Of a stretch of 64,000 bases of DNA, positions 61,585 through 64,000 are shown one piece after another. Each line of letters starts with the position of its first letter. Position 1 is the first letter of the stretch. Origin of the DNA: Lethocerus indicus (Eukaryota; Arthropoda; Insecta; Hemiptera; Belostomatidae); assembly GCA_019843655.1 (NCBI GenBank), contig JACDQD010000106.1, positions 2,480,001-2,544,000 of the forward strand. Reading direction: 5' to 3'. A model generated the notes under the pieces. It made no database searches and was not told the DNA's origin. It saw only the letters and a list, made by a program, of their open reading frames with translations. A program made the translations under genes and the position numbers.

Positions 61585-61865
61585 AAAAGACCATATCAGC
61601 GAGGGGAGATAGAAACACACAAAATCTACGTTATTCCAATCCCACAGACCACAAAACAGGTATTCTAAAATGCTATATTATTAGTACTATTCAATATTTT
61701 AGACCTGCTAATCACTGTTTTCCGATTATATATATTATTTTTTTACAGTTGAAAATTTTTAATGGAAACGAGTATGAATTTGAGTATTACAGTGTTGTAT
61801 ATAGGCTTATTTTCTGTGTTACACGGGATGTCTCGAAATTAAAAGTCAATTAAAATTCGAACTTA

Positions 61866-61950
61866 ATTTAACCACCGAAGGAGAGAGAAGAACGCGAAAT
61901 TTAATGGTATTCCAATTTCTCGCAAACCACAAAACAGGTATTCCAAACTA
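61866..61950 (+). repeat. Fragment of the terminal repeat (outer half)
   Basis: Starts within GGAGAGAGAAGAACGCGAAA and ends CGCAAACCACAAAACAGGTATTCC. The ribozyme half is absent. It lies 200 bp beyond the complete copy. Confidence 0.55.
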
Positions 61951-61954
61951 TTTT

Positions 61955-64000
61955 CTTATACTTGTGTCCAGTTCAGACGACTAAAAATAGAAACACTGCC
62001 GTCACCATCGACGCATAAGGGCGGCGTTATTATTTATAGTTTTTGTTTCCCCCATTCAAAGAGCTGGCCAATTGCAACGATCAATTGGACAATCAAGTGT
62101 ACTTACGCCATTAGACACTGACACTGAGGCTGTCGCATTCATTGTCAAAGCGCAGGATTTAAGCGCTAAGCGATTAACGCCCAAGAACCCTAAATGTATC
62201 ACGGGCTTCAAGTTGGGTTCGAACCGAGAGGTACGAGCAACTCAGAATTTGGTATCCGGTTCCAGAATCAGTTTGTATTTGACAGTGGAATTATTTAGTG
62301 CAACGTCCGTCCTGAGATCAAATCGGAGGAGAATCATTATGGAATACATTCGGGAGAATAATTGACTCGCCCATCAACTTAAACAAGCATCGCGTCGTAA
62401 CAATGAGTGTTTGTTCCATCGTTTTCTCCGATTGTTATCGGGGTAAGGATGGGCTAGAGAGTTTTAGGCAGTGACAATAATGTTTGTTATTCCAACAAGG
62501 GTAATTAGAACCACTCATTGGCCTTACTGTTTAAGGTATAAGACTTTCATTAAAGTATTTCTGGGGTATAGAAATTAATTTCTAAGTTGGCAAGTACAAG
62601 TTCTCTCTAATACTGCTTGGCAACTGGTCCTATAAAATAAAGGTCTGAATCAATAGATTGGCTCTTGGCTGTGGGCTTGGCGTTGACAGGGTAGGGGAAC
62701 TCATCTCTGACGAAATTTCACACAGAGGAATCGGTTGTAAAACTCAAGTTTCAAGTGTGAATTGACGCAGAGAGTCGTCCCGAGAGTGTACTCCTCTGTA
62801 ACTGTTTTACAAGTGGACGGTATACAACTAGACGCGGGCAAACCGGTTTCGATATTGGGGCCAACCGGAAGATGGCCCACCGTCTGATTCACCTCCCTTT
62901 CTCACTCTCAACGGGAGAACTTTTACTTTCAAACGAATCTGATAATAAGTTTATTGTTCGCCTCAAAATGTATGTTTTCACGTTGGGCCCCTAACTAAGG
63001 CCACACAGTTGGAAAAGCGTTAAGAAATACAATACCACAATAGCATAAAAAGAGGATGTATGTTAGTATTGTATATACACAGAGTATAAGAAGAGGATCA
63101 AGAAAAAAGGAAAAGACCGATTGAATATTGTTTAATATCTAGAACGAAATGTAGGTGATAAATACACTTTTTGACTAACTACACAAATATTAAGATTACT
63201 TTCGATGAGAGAGCGATTATAGGTACTGACCGATGGCGTTATGCCAAAACCGGTGTACCAATTGACCAAAACATTCACTTATTTGATAATTATTAGAAAT
63301 TATTTATGATTATAAATGCCGATCCCATCTAAACCATTCTTTGACCGAGAAAAATAGTGTCATCATCATGTACTATTAGGAACATTTATAAGACTGAAGG
63401 AAAGATTACAGTGTCGCAGGAAGTCTGCATTTCCTCCAAGTTCCGCTTTTACATTATACCGGTAAAGCAAAAGAGAACGTCTATTATAGATCATAAATGA
63501 TTATTTCGCGCAATCGTACATTTTTTAAAATTTTAACTATTGCAATTTACTCCCATTTAAAACAGTGTTGGCATTCCAAATTGGCCTTTTTTACTAGAAA
63601 GTTTATTATTTTCGACCATTACTGAATTGTGGTTGTTGGCCGTTTCAAAATTCCGGCAATTACCATCGGACATACACTTTAAGGCAAGACACTGATCTTT
63701 TGTTTCATGTCCAGGACATAATAACGGCGACCTTATTTAAAACGGCGGAGAGCCTACCGCAACTCCAGACAAAGTTGTCTGCAATTAAACGGACTTTAAG
63801 CAGCATGTTTTAACCAGATTATATAACACGGTCTTGTGTTGCCCCACATAGGAAGCAGTCTATTTGCGCAATCATTTCACGGATGAAATTTCATATAATT
63901 TTTAGTCGGTTGTATTAAACCATTTTTGTTTCTATTACGCAACCGCCCATTTAAAATATGGCAACGCCGACAGGTAATTTATGCATATTTCAAACGGATC
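61955..64000. other. Intergenic to the window end, no gene recognised
   Basis: A 97-codon frame at 62072-62365 has no recognisable domain. At about 63226-63260 a degenerate relative of the hammerhead motif occurs (ACCGATGGCGTTATGCC then AAAACCGGTGTACC). Confidence 0.45.

Larger units (their letters stand above)
60292..61672 (+). mobile_element. Composite unit with inverted hammerhead ends and 70-bp satellite
   Basis: The left end (60292-60390) is an inverted copy of the right end (61545-61640). Between them lie 11 satellite units (60416-61206) and an internal segment (61235-61540) shared with 52690-52960. The right end is complete to CCACAAAACAGGTATTC; the left end stops short at CCGTAGATTTCG. 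No protein is encoded. It would depend on enzymes of an autonomous relative, plausibly the Penelope-like element that shares its ends. This is the youngest-looking unit, as its satellite copies are almost identical. Confidence 0.75.

Noticed and set aside
60285..61680. Target-site duplication around the composite unit.
   Set aside because: The left end is truncated, so no reliable short direct repeat can be assigned.
62205..62225. GGGTTCGAACC, a tRNA B-box-like sequence.
   Set aside because: No matching A box, acceptor stem or anticodon arm at the right spacing.

Overview
The window is animal nuclear DNA, almost certainly from an insect. Coding sequence sits in short GC-richer exons with GT-AG introns, in long AT-rich intergenic DNA. 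The proteins are arthropod types: transferrin 1, a cysteine-rich EB-module surface protein, a free-standing clip-domain protein and a CRAL-TRIO lipid-transfer protein. Nothing seen fixes the order; no bacterial gene, CRISPR array or convincing tRNA was found.

Layout. 1-2074: a decayed Penelope-like retroelement (PLE) bounded by two almost identical 119-bp direct repeats. 2075-14500: intergenic, with a CRE/GC-rich patch (2.3 kb) and a 70-bp satellite array (9.85-10.46 kb). 14512-19044 (-): 12-exon EB-module gene with signal peptide and predicted GPI tail. 21732-27778 (+): two-exon clip-domain gene with a 5.6-kb intron. 30357-38211 (-): 15-exon transferrin 1 of 648 codons with TATA box and a palindromic kappa-B site upstream; one intron carries a second satellite array. 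39.7-39.9 kb: remnant of another retroelement. 42.15-42.35 kb: head-to-head terminal repeats. 45202-47534 (-): six-exon CRAL-TRIO gene of 314 codons. 47.6-64 kb: intergenic, rich in copies of the same terminal repeat and two more satellite arrays (53 and 61 kb).

The thread tying the non-coding part together is a 37-nt motif in the terminal repeat that reads as a minimal type I hammerhead ribozyme: a CUGAAGA core, a three-pair helix II, GAAA, a tiny helix III, GUC, and a four-pair helix I. Four copies keep every core base (282-318, 1954-1990, 42231-42267, 61548-61584). The same terminal sequence bounds larger units containing 9-11 copies of a 70-bp satellite, so a non-autonomous family with hammerhead ends and a satellite payload appears to have spread through this locus, including into a transferrin intron.

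The genes do not form an operon or pathway. Transferrin (iron withholding), the clip protein and possibly the EB protein fit extracellular immune or iron roles; the CRAL-TRIO protein is intracellular lipid handling. Exon joins below were checked by hand for reading phase across every intron; no transcript or homology search was available.
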